Shown: positions 15,551-25,371, counted from the first letter of the stretch. The stretch: 64,000 bases of DNA from GCA-2697345 sp049602715 (GCA_049602715.1 JBMYRX010000001.1:48090-112089), one strand, 5' to 3'. Numbers and translations are program-made. Notes: generated from the letters alone by a model not told the origin.

Positions 15551-17218
15551 TTGTCTGTTTCAAAAGCTTTAGTTGAAGCAAAAAAACTGCATAAAAATAA
15601 AAATTTAAACAATGCATTAAAGATTTATAATTCTATTTTGGGAAAAACTCCAAATAATATAAAAGCTAAAAGAGGTATACTTCAAATCTATGAAGGCCTT
15701 GATCCATCTAGCTCGTATTCCACATCATCTAATACTCAGTTTAAATTATTGTCAAAACTCTTAACTGAAAATAAATTTTCAGATGCTCTTCTATACGGAA
15801 GAATACTCACTGAGCTGAACTCTAAAGACCCAAGGATTTATAATATTCTCGGTGCCACTAAAGCTAAACTAGGATTAATGAAAGAAGCTATTGTTTTTTT
15901 TAAAAAAGCAATAAAAATATCTCCTAGCTATCATGAGGTGCATAATAATATTGCTATAGTATTGAAAAATTTGAGTCAGCACACTGACGCTATTAGACAC
16001 TTTGATCAAGCCATAAAGTTGATGCCAAATTACGCCAGCGCATATTATAATCTTGGTTCTTTATATGAAAAACTAAATAAAAGGGTTGAATTGGCCAATT
16101 TAATTAACAAGGCAAACAACAACCTATCGGTTAAGGATCCGATCATAACCCTTTTCCAAGCTTATTTACAAAGTTCGAAAAATAATACAAAAAATTGCTT
16201 AAAACTACTATTAGAAATAAATCCGAAAGTGCTTCCAAATAATTTTCAAATAGACTTTTATTCTCTATCTGGAAAAACTTATGATAAGTTGGGAGATTAC
16301 TCTAAAGCCTTTGAAAACTTTAATAGACAAAACTTGGTAACAGAGTCCATAAATTCAGGAAAATTAAAAAATGCAAAAATATTTCTTGAAGAAACTAAGA
16401 CGCTTAAAAAAGCTTGGGAAATATTAAAGGTAAAACCTGAAACCATTCCAAATCAAGTGCACGGATCTAATCTAGTTTTCCTTGTGGGTTTTCCTAGGAC
16501 CGGGACTACACTATTAGACACAATTCTAATGGGACATCCACAAATAACAATATTGGAAGAGCAACCTATGGCAACTATAATGGCCAAAAGTTTTGACGGC
16601 TTGGGAACTCCCGACGATTATATAAATCTGAGTGAAACGAATATAAGAATGCTTAGAGAAACCTATTTGGATGCACTCAATGAGCAATTAAACAATATTT
16701 CCAGAGGACAAGTTATTGTTGATAAGCATCCCCTTAATACACGTTACTTACCGTTATTGGAGAAGGTGTTTCCACGTGCTAAATTTATAATCGCACTTCG
16801 GCATCCCTGCGACTGTGTATTGAGTTGTTTCATGCAGAATTTTGAATTTAATCGTGGAACAGGAAACTTTTTAACCTTAGAAGACGCAGCTAACCTGTAT
16901 ACCGCGACAATGGGACTGTGGGTTGCCATAGAAAAGAGGTTGCCACTCGATTATCGAACCGTCCGTTATGAAGATTTCATTGACGATATTGAAGGTATTT
17001 CAAAATCACTAATTAATTTTCTTAATCTACCATGGGTAGAAGGTATATTAGATCATACGGTAACTGCCAAAAGCCGGACGCACATTTCAACAGCCAGTTA
17101 CAATCAAGTGACGGAACAAATATACAAGACAGCAAAAGGAAGATGGATTAATTACGAAGAACAGCTGTCTGGAGTAATGTCTAAGCTTTCCCCGTTTATT
17201 AAAAAGTTTGGTTATTAA
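15551..17218 (+). CDS. TPR-repeat sulfotransferase
   Basis: Two-part protein of 555 residues. About residues 1-265 are tetratricopeptide repeats (for example AIVFFKKAIKISPSYHEVHNN, trimmed here to its pattern of paired helices with A-Y-N positions). From about 305 there is a PAPS-dependent sulfotransferase domain, with the 5'-phosphosulfate loop VGFPRTGTTLLD, the LRHPCDCVLS element for the 3'-phosphate and RYEDFIDD. It would move sulfate from PAPS to an unknown acceptor, perhaps a protein or glycan held by the TPRs. The start is TTG, supported by GGGAG at 7 bases. It has its own promoter and no functional partner nearby. Confidence 0.85.
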   Translation: MSVSKALVEAKKLHKNKNLNNALKIYNSILGKTPNNIKAKRGILQIYEGLDPSSSYSTSSNTQFKLLSKLLTENKFSDALLYGRILTELNSKDPRIYNILGATKAKLGLMKEAIVFFKKAIKISPSYHEVHNNIAIVLKNLSQHTDAIRHFDQAIKLMPNYASAYYNLGSLYEKLNKRVELANLINKANNNLSVKDPIITLFQAYLQSSKNNTKNCLKLLLEINPKVLPNNFQIDFYSLSGKTYDKLGDYSKAFENFNRQNLVTESINSGKLKNAKIFLEETKTLKKAWEILKVKPETIPNQVHGSNLVFLVGFPRTGTTLLDTILMGHPQITILEEQPMATIMAKSFDGLGTPDDYINLSETNIRMLRETYLDALNEQLNNISRGQVIVDKHPLNTRYLPLLEKVFPRAKFIIALRHPCDCVLSCFMQNFEFNRGTGNFLTLEDAANLYTATMGLWVAIEKRLPLDYRTVRYEDFIDDIEGISKSLINFLNLPWVEGILDHTVTAKSRTHISTASYNQVTEQIYKTAKGRWINYEEQLSGVMSKLSPFIKKFGY

Positions 17219-17251
17219 AGTTTACTGTATAAAAATAGATCAAGCTAACCG

Positions 17252-17278
17252 TTGAAAAATTATTAATAATAACCATTT
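17252..17278 (+). promoter_or_regulatory. Candidate heat-shock (RpoH) promoter of htpG
   Basis: TTGAAA (17252-17257), 15 bases, then CCATTT (17273-17278), ending 33 bases before the htpG ATG. This matches the sigma-32 pattern TTGAAA...CCCCAT(TT) in spacing and in most bases. htpG is a known RpoH target in other Proteobacteria, so the call combines sequence and family knowledge. Confidence 0.5.
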
Positions 17279-17311
17279 AGCAAGTGTATCAGATCATAGA
17301 AAGGTGAAATA

Positions 17312-19183
17312 ATGTCAGTAAAAAGTCATGCGTTTGAAGCGGATACGGGTAAAATCCTAGATATAGTTATTAATTCTCTATATTCTCAAAAAGAAATATT
17401 TATAAGAGAACTGATATCCAATGCTTCTGATGCACTTGATAAACGACGTTATTTGTCAGCTACGGACTCAAAACTTAGCTCCAAAGACCCTGGTAAAATT
17501 ACCATCAGTGTTAGCAAGAAAGATAAAACATTAACGATTTCAGATAATGGTATTGGATTAAATGAAGCTGAAATGATTGAAGCTCTTGGAACAATTGCTC
17601 GATCGGGAACAAAAGACTTTATCGAACGGTTGAATTCATCGAAAGATAAAGAAGGGAGTAAAGTAGCATTAATTGGACAATTTGGTGTAGGGTTTTACTC
17701 TTCATTTATGGTGTCCGATAGCGTTTCAGTAGTATCCAGAAAAGCAGGAACTGGCTCCGCTTTCAAATGGACAAGTAATGGTCACTCTGGATATGAAATA
17801 TCCGATTCTCAAAGAGATGTGGAAGGAACATCAATTACCTTATCACTTAAGAAGGAGGACAAAGAATATCTCGACGAGGTCAGAATAAGCCACCTCATAA
17901 AAAAATATTCGGACCACATATCTTATCCTATAGAGTGGATAGTATCTGACTCAGAGTCTCGTATTCTCAACAGTGCTACAGCTATTTGGACCAAAAAACC
18001 AAAAGAAATTAAAAAAGAAGAGTATAAGTCATTTTACAATCAAATAGGCGGATCATATGATGAGCCATACCTAACATTACATAATAAAACAGAGGGCGCT
18101 ATAGATTTTACCCAACTGTTATTTGTTCCATCGTCACCTCCCTTTGATCTTTTTGACCCTGAAAGAAAATCAAAGCTACAGCTATATATAAACAGAGTTT
18201 TTATTACCGACGATTGTGAAGACCTAGTCCCTAAGTGGCTCCGATTTATAAAAGGTATCGTTGATACTCCAGATGTCGACTTGAACGTGAGCCGCGAGAT
18301 GTTACAACAAAATCCAGCAGTAACAAAAATAAGAAAATCTATCATTCGTAAAACAATCTCTGAACTTAAAAAGAGAATGGATAAAGATAAAGATGATTAT
18401 GATAAATTTTGGACGAGTTTTGGTAGAGTAGTTAAAGAAGGTCTTTATGAAGACAATGAAAATAAGGAGAAAATTATTGACATATGTCGTTTTCACTCCT
18501 CTAGAGAAAATTCATTCATCAATTTATCAGATTATATTGACGGAATGGTTAAAGACCAAGATCAAATATACTATTTATCTGCAGAAACCCTAGGAAAAGC
18601 GGAAGTTAGTCCTCACCTTGAAGGCTTCAAGTCAAGAGGTATAGACGTGCTTTTACTTACCGACCCGATAGATGAGTTTTGGATTCCTATTATGGCAGAG
18701 TATGGTGGAAAGAAATTTACCTCTATTACAAGAGGAGCGTCAGATTTAGATAAGTTTGAGTCACAAGATAAAAAACAAAAAAAGGAAACTGATCCCGGTA
18801 AATTTGAAAAATTAATCGAGAAAATAAGTGGTTATCTTGGCGAAGAAGTTTCAAAAGTGCGTTTATCTAAAACTCTCACCTCTAGTCCATCATGCCTGGT
18901 AGCAGATGAAGATGGTATGGATGTGCAAATGGAAAAAATGATGATGTCGCACAATCCAGATTTCAAAGGCTCTCCAAGAGTATTGGAGATAAATCCAGGA
19001 CATAAGCTAGTAAAAGCTTTAAATGCTATGGTTAAGAAGGGAGACAGTAGTATTGCAGAAGATATATCTGTTTTACTCTTCGACCAAGCTCAAATTCTTG
19101 AAGGCAAAGCTCCCCAAGATGTTACTAGTTTTTCCCAGAGAATGACTAGAGTCATGCAGAATTGTCTTAGTTCTACTGGCTAA
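17312..19183 (+). CDS. htpG: Chaperone HtpG (Hsp90)
   Basis: Cytosolic ATP-dependent chaperone. The GHKL ATPase domain comes first, with ELISNASDALDK (ATP-Mg asparagine), ISDNGIGL and GQFGVGFYSSFMV lid motifs within residues 1-220. The middle domain follows, with WLRFIKGIVDTPDVDLNVSRE carrying the catalytic-loop arginine, then a C-terminal dimerisation domain. Length 623 is as in E. coli (624). AAAGG precedes the ATG. It is a single-gene unit, with a candidate heat-shock promoter just upstream, and converges on the VOC gene. Confidence 0.97.
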   Translation: MSVKSHAFEADTGKILDIVINSLYSQKEIFIRELISNASDALDKRRYLSATDSKLSSKDPGKITISVSKKDKTLTISDNGIGLNEAEMIEALGTIARSGTKDFIERLNSSKDKEGSKVALIGQFGVGFYSSFMVSDSVSVVSRKAGTGSAFKWTSNGHSGYEISDSQRDVEGTSITLSLKKEDKEYLDEVRISHLIKKYSDHISYPIEWIVSDSESRILNSATAIWTKKPKEIKKEEYKSFYNQIGGSYDEPYLTLHNKTEGAIDFTQLLFVPSSPPFDLFDPERKSKLQLYINRVFITDDCEDLVPKWLRFIKGIVDTPDVDLNVSREMLQQNPAVTKIRKSIIRKTISELKKRMDKDKDDYDKFWTSFGRVVKEGLYEDNENKEKIIDICRFHSSRENSFINLSDYIDGMVKDQDQIYYLSAETLGKAEVSPHLEGFKSRGIDVLLLTDPIDEFWIPIMAEYGGKKFTSITRGASDLDKFESQDKKQKKETDPGKFEKLIEKISGYLGEEVSKVRLSKTLTSSPSCLVADEDGMDVQMEKMMMSHNPDFKGSPRVLEINPGHKLVKALNAMVKKGDSSIAEDISVLLFDQAQILEGKAPQDVTSFSQRMTRVMQNCLSSTG

Positions 19184-19220
19184 CTAATTTGGTAAAAATT
19201 AGGTCAATCAGTTAATGAGG

Positions 19221-19772
19221 TTATTTGCTGTTACCTGAAATTAGATTCTCAATCGCATCGGCTAAATGCTCTTCATTAATATTGAGGTCTTTTCTTTCAA
19301 GCTTTATTTTATGGGCCTCCTGTAGAACATCCACTTCACTAAAATTAGTAGGTGGGGAAAATCTATAACACGCCAATTCAATCAGTAGGCCTAGCGGGTC
19401 TCGGAAATAAATTGAGTGCATAAAACCTCTATCTTTTCGACCTGAGTGCTGGATTTTTCTTTGATCAAGTCTACCTTCTATCTGTTCGAATGTTGCTTGA
19501 CTGACTGTAAAAGCTAGGTGATGAACTGTTCCAGCTCTTGAAGAAACGGGTTTACAATTAAGCTCTTGCTTTCGCGTTTCATCAGTAAAAATTGTAATTA
19601 GTCTTCCATCTCCAGGATCAAAATAAAGATGGTCTTCAGACGGGTTATCTAAGTTTGGTTGTTCAAAAACTAATGGCATGCCCAACAATCCATACCAAAA
19701 ACTAATTGATGTCTGTCTATCTGCACCATTTAAGGTCAAGTGGTGTAAACCCTGCACTTGTATTTTTTTCAA
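19221..19772 (-). CDS. VOC-family (glyoxalase/dioxygenase-like) protein
   Basis: Vicinal-oxygen-chelate fold protein. Metal-ligand candidates are the histidine in GLHHLTLNG, the histidine in GTVHHLAFTV and the glutamate in LIELACYRF. The family includes ring-cleaving dioxygenases, glyoxalases and fosfomycin-resistance-like proteins; the activity is not assigned. An open frame extends to 19835, overlapping the aldo-keto reductase, but a TTG at 19772 with GAGG upstream gives the natural start MKKIQVQGLHHL (183 residues). It is the last gene of an IclR-AKR-VOC operon. Confidence 0.75.
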   Translation of the reverse strand: MKKIQVQGLHHLTLNGADRQTSISFWYGLLGMPLVFEQPNLDNPSEDHLYFDPGDGRLITIFTDETRKQELNCKPVSSRAGTVHHLAFTVSQATFEQIEGRLDQRKIQHSGRKDRGFMHSIYFRDPLGLLIELACYRFSPPTNFSEVDVLQEAHKIKLERKDLNINEEHLADAIENLISGNSK

Positions 19773-19812
19773 AACATTAGCCTCTAAAGATAAAACATGG
19801 CAAAATTTTCTT

Positions 19813-20814
19813 TTAACAATATCGTTCAGGACCAATCCATTGATCTAACGAATAACGGTCACCATGGGCCCAACCGATTGGTAAGCATTTTTCAATAGAA
19901 GTTAGATCATCGCTACTTAGTTTGATACTGGCTCCCATAACCAACTCCTCTAACCTAGCTGTACTTCGTGTTCCTGGGATAGGCAGAATGTGTGGGCCTC
20001 TAGTCAATAGCCAAGCAATTGCAACTGATGCTGCTGGATAACCTAATTTTTTTGATAATGCTCTGAAACTATTTGTAGCATTAATATTTTCTTCTAAATT
20101 TGGCGACATAAATCTGGGGTTATTTTTTAAAAAAGCCATTTTCTCAGCTCGATCTCTATCATGAGGGTTATCGGTCAATAAACTTCTACCAACTGGGCTA
20201 AAGGCGACCAAAGTTGTATTTAATTCTAAACACTTTTGAACTAATCCAAGCTCAGGGTATCTCGTAGATAATGAATACTCTGATTGGACCGCAGCAACTG
20301 GATGAATTTTATTCGCTCTTTCTAATGAGCTTGGCGCAATTTCAGAGAACCCAAACTGTTTTATTTTACCTTTCTTTATTAATTTTGTCAGAGACTCCGT
20401 TACTTCTTCAATAGGTATTTTTTCATCTCTCCGATGCACATAAAACAAATCAACTCGATCTAGATTTAATCTTTTAAGTGATTTTTCTAATTCAGCCTCT
20501 AGGTGAGCAAATGAATTATCAAAGTAACGCTTCCCATCGGGTGTCCTTGTAATCCCCGCTTTCGTTGCGATTTTAAATAGTTTGTCTTTTTCCGATCCAA
20601 ATTTATTCAGAAAGTTTCCAATCCGACTTTCAGATAGACCAGACCCATAAGCATTGGAAGTATCAATATTATCTATACCAAGCTCAAGTGCCTTTTCTAA
20701 AACTTTATGTGATTGTTCTTCATCTACAGGGCCGTAAAAGTCAACGAATGACATCGCTCCAAAACCTACCGCTGAAAACTTTGACCCATCCTGACCAAGC
20801 GAAATTTTCTTCAT
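19813..20814 (-). CDS. Aldo/keto reductase
   Basis: NADPH-dependent TIM-barrel oxidoreductase of 333 residues in the YajO/Gcy-like AKR group. The catalytic tetrad is readable: aspartate and tyrosine in IDTSNAYGSGLSE, lysine in KIATKAG and histidine in LFYVHRRDE. The cofactor-binding PIPGTRS motif is near the C-terminus. It reduces aldehydes or ketones; physiological substrate unknown. Its ATG overlaps the IclR stop by one base, so the regulator and enzyme are translationally linked. Confidence 0.9.
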   Translation of the reverse strand: MKKISLGQDGSKFSAVGFGAMSFVDFYGPVDEEQSHKVLEKALELGIDNIDTSNAYGSGLSESRIGNFLNKFGSEKDKLFKIATKAGITRTPDGKRYFDNSFAHLEAELEKSLKRLNLDRVDLFYVHRRDEKIPIEEVTESLTKLIKKGKIKQFGFSEIAPSSLERANKIHPVAAVQSEYSLSTRYPELGLVQKCLELNTTLVAFSPVGRSLLTDNPHDRDRAEKMAFLKNNPRFMSPNLEENINATNSFRALSKKLGYPAASVAIAWLLTRGPHILPIPGTRSTARLEELVMGASIKLSSDDLTSIEKCLPIGWAHGDRYSLDQWIGPERYC

Positions 20815-21566
20815 TAGAATTTTCCCATCTGCTTTGAAAGCTTGTCACTTCGACTTCTCACATCATCTATAATACCACTTAAGTCATCCGAGGAAAGTGA
20901 ATTAAGACCTACCGTTACGCACAAGGCTGCTATTGGATACCTATTAATATCAAAGATTGGGGATGCGATACCCATAACTCCTGGTGTTATTTCCTGCTTA
21001 GCAACGCACACTCGATTCTTTTTAACCTCTAGAAAGCTGTTAGTCACCTCAGATATATCTTTCCCAATACCAATTTTTTTAAAGTCTTCTATATGCTTTT
21101 TAATATGACTATCTAGATGTGGACGAGGTAGATTTGCTACTATGGTTCTTGCTATTGCACCTTTGACTAAAGCCATTGGTCTTCCCCTAGTGTAACTAGT
21201 ATATGCGTTTGTTGTACTGGATTCTGAAGCAACACATAGTAAGTTATCTCCATACCACCGCGCTAAGATAGCCGTAGAGGGATATGTGCGGGCAAGTTGA
21301 TGAATATGGACTTTTCCAAAGTTAACCAGCGGATCTGATTTTCTAATTAGAAAATCCATCTCAACGACTCGAGGCCCTAACGTTAATATCGAATTAGAAA
21401 TTGAGACTAAAAGTCCAGCATCTTTTAATGAACGCAAATAACGATACATCGTGGGCCTGCTATAACCCAGTTCATCCATCAATTGTTCCGCTGTCCACTC
21501 AAGATTCCCGTCAGTAAACAAATTAAGTACGGATAGAATCCGATCCGCACTATTAGTTCCTTTCAT
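20814..21566 (-). CDS. IclR-family transcriptional regulator
   Basis: 250-residue regulator: N-terminal winged helix-turn-helix (about residues 5-65, with ILSVLNLFTDGN and YSRPTMYRYLRSL), then the C-terminal IclR effector domain ending in ALCVTVGL and a helical tail. It heads an operon with an aldo-keto reductase and a VOC protein and most likely controls that operon. A perfect 15-base inverted repeat 32-46 bases upstream of its start is a good autoregulatory operator candidate. The effector is unknown. Confidence 0.9.
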   Translation of the reverse strand: MKGTNSADRILSVLNLFTDGNLEWTAEQLMDELGYSRPTMYRYLRSLKDAGLLVSISNSILTLGPRVVEMDFLIRKSDPLVNFGKVHIHQLARTYPSTAILARWYGDNLLCVASESSTTNAYTSYTRGRPMALVKGAIARTIVANLPRPHLDSHIKKHIEDFKKIGIGKDISEVTNSFLEVKKNRVCVAKQEITPGVMGIASPIFDINRYPIAALCVTVGLNSLSSDDLSGIIDDVRSRSDKLSKQMGKF

Positions 21567-21597
21567 TGGAAAACCTCGTATTTTTTCTCAGGAATTA

Positions 21598-21612
21598 GTT
21601 GTACAATACAAC
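21598..21612. promoter_or_regulatory. Probable IclR-regulator operator palindrome
   Basis: GTTGTA CAA TACAAC is a perfect 6-bp inverted repeat with 3-base centre, 32 bases upstream of the IclR start. IclR proteins usually bind short palindromes of about 14-15 bases in their own promoter. The rest of the 210-base gap to glnE is AT-rich and could hold the divergent promoters, but no clear boxes stand out. Confidence 0.5.
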
Positions 21613-21776
21613 AAGTTTTCAGAGGTTACCACAGCATAAGTTATAATTTTTTTACTTAAACTCTTGTTTTTAAAACTCTTATAAAAAGCTCATTATGTAG
21701 TTACTTTTTACAAAAGCCATAATCTCTATCATAATCCTCCATTGACGATAGACCTACTTATCAGCAATCTCAAAGA

Positions 21777-24557
21777 ATGCGATTCTCTGATTTGATATGC
21801 AAAGTACCTACTCCTTTCGATAAAGAGCTTGGAGAAGAGGTAGTAGAAAAATTTTCTTCGCAACCTCCCAAAGTTCGGGAATTAATTTATGGTATAAGTA
21901 GCTGCAGTCCGTATTTAAAAGGCCTTTTGAATATGGAATGTGAGTGGGTCAACAAAGTACTTGAGAAACCAGTTCTAGTAATTGAAAATGAGTTTCTCAG
22001 GTTAAAAGAAAATGCTCATTTAAATATTTGGAGCGAGCTAAGACGCTCGAAAAGACGTATAGCTCTCTGGTCAGCACTTTGTGATTTATCGGGCATATGG
22101 ACTCTTAGTGAAGTTACATCGACCCTTACCAAATTTGCTGACTTGGCATGCGAGCTTGCGTTGGAAGCAGCACTCAGAATTGAACTACCAAGGGGGAACA
22201 TCCCAGGTTTTAGCAAATATAAATCAATAGATGAAACCGGTATATTTTTAATAGCAATGGGTAAGATGGGTGCTAACGAATTAAACTATTCATCTGATAT
22301 CGATTTAATCTGTTTTTTTAATGAGACGCGTTTTCAGGAACAAGATTTCTTTGAAGCGCGCAAGGGGTTTATAAAAGTTACCCGTTTAATGAACAAATTT
22401 CTTAGTGACCCCACAGAAGATGGATATGTCTTCAGAACTGATTTTCGCCTTAGACCTGATCCATCAGTGACTCCAATTTGTATGGCCTCCGGCACAGCGG
22501 AGCGTTATTATGAAAGTATTGGAAGAACGTGGGAAAGAGCGGCATACATTAAAAGTAGGGTTATAGCCGGAGATAAAATCTCAGGTGCTGAATTCCTAAA
22601 TACTTTGAATCCATTTGTTTGGCGAAAATATCTCGATTTTGCAGCGATTGAAGACGCGCATGATATGAGATTACGGATTCGTGAACATAAAAATTTAGGA
22701 GGCCCTCTCAAAATAAAAGGTCACAACATAAAACTCGGGCGTGGCGGAATTCGAGAAATTGAATTTTTTACTCAAACACGCCAACTAATCGGGGGGGGGC
22801 GAGACCTTAACTTGAGAGTTAGGGGGACAGTCGAAGGACTGTCCAAGTTAGAAGAGAAAGGCTGGATCGATGAAACGATATCAAAACAATTAACTGATTG
22901 CTATGGATTCTTTCGGTCAATAGAACATCGATTACAGATGATAAACGACGCACAAACACACGAGCTACCAAAAACTGATCATGAAATGGAACGGCTCGCT
23001 TGTTTAGACGGAAATAACTATTTAGATTTAAAACAAGATTTATTTGAAAAACTCAATACAACTCACGACCTTATCGAAAGTTTTTTCTCTCCATTAAAAT
23101 CTGAACCCGTAATTAAGTTGTCCGAGGTAGAAGAACAGATCATATTAAAATGGCCCTCTTACCCTGCGCTCAGATCATCTCGAGCAGAGAATATATTCAA
23201 TAGGCTTAAGCCTAAAATAATTTCCAAAATTAGAACAGTCGATAAAACTAATAGTGCATTACTTTCTTTCGATAGATTTTTAATTGGACTACCTACTGGG
23301 GTACAGCTTTTTTCATTATTTGAAGCCAATCCACAATTAATAGATTTACTGGTTGATATTGTTGGAACCTCGCCAGCCTTATCAAATCATTTGTCACGAA
23401 ATTCTCACGTTTTTGACTCTGTAATTGGAAATGAGTTTTGGACACTATTTCCAGAAGAAGTTAATCTAGAGGCCCAACTTAATAAACTTATTAGTTCTAC
23501 CTTTGATTATGAACAAAAATTAGAGATAGCTCGTAAGTGGAAGAATGAATGGCATTTCAGAATTGGTGTTCACTTATTAAGAGGAATATCCAATATTGAT
23601 GAGACGAGAGCTCAATACGCAATACTCTCAGAAGTTGTACTTAGGGTTTTGTGGTCAGAAGTGATTTTAAATTTTTCAAAAACTCACGGCAAACCTCCGG
23701 GTAATGGTGCAGCAATACTTTCTATGGGATCTCTCGGAGGTAAACAGTTAAACTCGACATCTGATTTAGATTTAATAATTATATATGACTCTGAACATAA
23801 TGAGATGTCTGCAGGCTCAAAACCATTAGAATCAAGGGTATACTACCCTCGTCTTACTAAAGCCTTGGTTACAGCCATGACTGCTGAGATGAAGCATGGA
23901 AAACTATATGAACTAGACATGAGGCTCCGGCCATCAGGTAGAAAGGGTCCAGTTGCAACATCTTGGCATGCCTTTAAAGACTATCAAATGAATGAGGCGT
24001 GGGTCTGGGAGCATCTAGCTTTAACTCGTGGTCGATTTATATGTGGTAAAATTCAATTAGAAAAAAGTTTTAAATTATTTCGGACTAAACTATTTAAAAA
24101 TGTAGATAAACAATTAGCTATTCGAGCCCTCAGTGAAATGAGATTGAAAATCAAAGAAACTACGTCAGAATTAAACCAATTAGAATGTAAGCGAGGCGCC
24201 GGCAGGATACAAGATATAGAGCTACTGTCTCAGCTGTGTACTCTGATAAATGGAGAAGAGGTTCAAGACGTAATATCTGGTTTAGCAAGTGGATTAAAGT
24301 CTGGTCTTATGAATAACCTACAATTAAAAAAAATAATTAAGACATATAAATTTTTACAAGTTACGAATACTGCTTCTCGCTTAATTTGGGATAAAAATCA
24401 GCAAACGCAAAAAATTACTGATAGCGGTTATTCATTTTTATTAAAGCTTACAGAGCGTACCACCAAAAAAGACTTAGTTGACGATTTGGTTACTCTTACA
24501 AGAGAAGCTGCCGATTTAATCGATCAGGTGTTATTAAAAAAAAGACTTAAAAAATGA
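21777..24557 (+). CDS. glnE: Bifunctional glutamine synthetase adenylyltransferase/deadenylase
   Basis: Regulates glutamine synthetase by adding and removing AMP in response to PII state. It has two nucleotidyltransferase domains: the N-terminal one with GKMGANELNYSSDIDL (about 162-177) and the C-terminal one with GSLGGKQLNSTSDLDL (about 652-667). They are joined by helical linkers, with conserved KLGRGGIREIEFF and DMRLRPSGRKGP. Length 926 is close to the 946 of E. coli. Bases 22791-22799 are nine consecutive G encoding three glycines in a conserved loop; the frame is intact but the tract is slippery. It is a single gene without GS neighbours. Confidence 0.95.
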   Translation: MRFSDLICKVPTPFDKELGEEVVEKFSSQPPKVRELIYGISSCSPYLKGLLNMECEWVNKVLEKPVLVIENEFLRLKENAHLNIWSELRRSKRRIALWSALCDLSGIWTLSEVTSTLTKFADLACELALEAALRIELPRGNIPGFSKYKSIDETGIFLIAMGKMGANELNYSSDIDLICFFNETRFQEQDFFEARKGFIKVTRLMNKFLSDPTEDGYVFRTDFRLRPDPSVTPICMASGTAERYYESIGRTWERAAYIKSRVIAGDKISGAEFLNTLNPFVWRKYLDFAAIEDAHDMRLRIREHKNLGGPLKIKGHNIKLGRGGIREIEFFTQTRQLIGGGRDLNLRVRGTVEGLSKLEEKGWIDETISKQLTDCYGFFRSIEHRLQMINDAQTHELPKTDHEMERLACLDGNNYLDLKQDLFEKLNTTHDLIESFFSPLKSEPVIKLSEVEEQIILKWPSYPALRSSRAENIFNRLKPKIISKIRTVDKTNSALLSFDRFLIGLPTGVQLFSLFEANPQLIDLLVDIVGTSPALSNHLSRNSHVFDSVIGNEFWTLFPEEVNLEAQLNKLISSTFDYEQKLEIARKWKNEWHFRIGVHLLRGISNIDETRAQYAILSEVVLRVLWSEVILNFSKTHGKPPGNGAAILSMGSLGGKQLNSTSDLDLIIIYDSEHNEMSAGSKPLESRVYYPRLTKALVTAMTAEMKHGKLYELDMRLRPSGRKGPVATSWHAFKDYQMNEAWVWEHLALTRGRFICGKIQLEKSFKLFRTKLFKNVDKQLAIRALSEMRLKIKETTSELNQLECKRGAGRIQDIELLSQLCTLINGEEVQDVISGLASGLKSGLMNNLQLKKIIKTYKFLQVTNTASRLIWDKNQQTQKITDSGYSFLLKLTERTTKKDLVDDLVTLTREAADLIDQVLLKKRLKK

Positions 24558-24697
24558 AATCTCATATTATGATTTTTGCTAATTTTTTAAATACCCCTTT
24601 CGATAGAACTCATTCTGAACGCTTTATTTTTCTACTTGCAATTAGTGAGTAATAAATCATCATAAATATATAAAATTCACTAACTAGGTAGTAATCA

Positions 24698-25297
24698 ATG
24701 ACCCCAGAAAAACTTCGGAAACTCTACGGTGATATTTCTCCAAGGGCTGCTGTAAAAACCATAGATCATCTAGATCATCATTGTGTCAAGTTTATAGAAA
24801 ATTCTACATTTTGTATACTTGGAACTTCAGATGGTACTAATCTTGATGTGTCCCCGAAAGGTGACCCAGGCGGTTTCGTAAAAGTTCTAGACGAAAACAC
24901 GATTATCATACCAGACCGACCCGGCAATAATCGCATTGACGGGTTACTAAATATTTTGCTTCATCCATTTGTTGGGTTATTATTCCTTATTCCCTCAGTC
25001 AACGAAACTCTTAGAGTCAATGGGAAAGCTGAAATTATTGATGACATTGAAACCTGTCGAGATTATGCAATAAAAGGTCGAGCTCCTAAAACTATTACCA
25101 AAGTTATAGCCAAAGAAGTATTTTTACATTGTGGGAAAGCACCATTAAGAGGTGGTTTGTGGAAGCCCGAAACATGGTCAAAAAATAGACCCGTTCCTAA
25201 CTTATATGAAATAATCAAAGACCACGCAAAAGGTCATGACGTTCCACAAATGACAGATAAAGAAATCGAAAGTCTCGACAAAAAGACTCTCTATTAA
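24698..25297 (+). CDS. PPOX-type FMN-binding flavoprotein
   Basis: 199-residue split-barrel flavoprotein of the pyridoxamine-5'-phosphate-oxidase-like superfamily, the subgroup often labelled MSMEG_1061/DR2398-like. Features are FCILGTSDGTNLDVSPKGDPGGFV, written as its central SPKGDPGGF motif, then IIPDRPGNNRIDGL and the C-terminal HCGKAPLRGGLWKPETW. The family binds FMN or F420 and often reduces small molecules or quinones; here the function is unknown. It lies alone between glnE and the phosphate transporter. The 140-base upstream gap shows no clear signal. Confidence 0.8.
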   Translation: MTPEKLRKLYGDISPRAAVKTIDHLDHHCVKFIENSTFCILGTSDGTNLDVSPKGDPGGFVKVLDENTIIIPDRPGNNRIDGLLNILLHPFVGLLFLIPSVNETLRVNGKAEIIDDIETCRDYAIKGRAPKTITKVIAKEVFLHCGKAPLRGGLWKPETWSKNRPVPNLYEIIKDHAKGHDVPQMTDKEIESLDKKTLY

Positions 25298-25371
25298 AAA
25301 ATTGGAAAGTAACACTTTACTACCAGAAAAATTGTGTTAAGTGGAACTGAGTTTTATGAGGGGAGTTTGAA

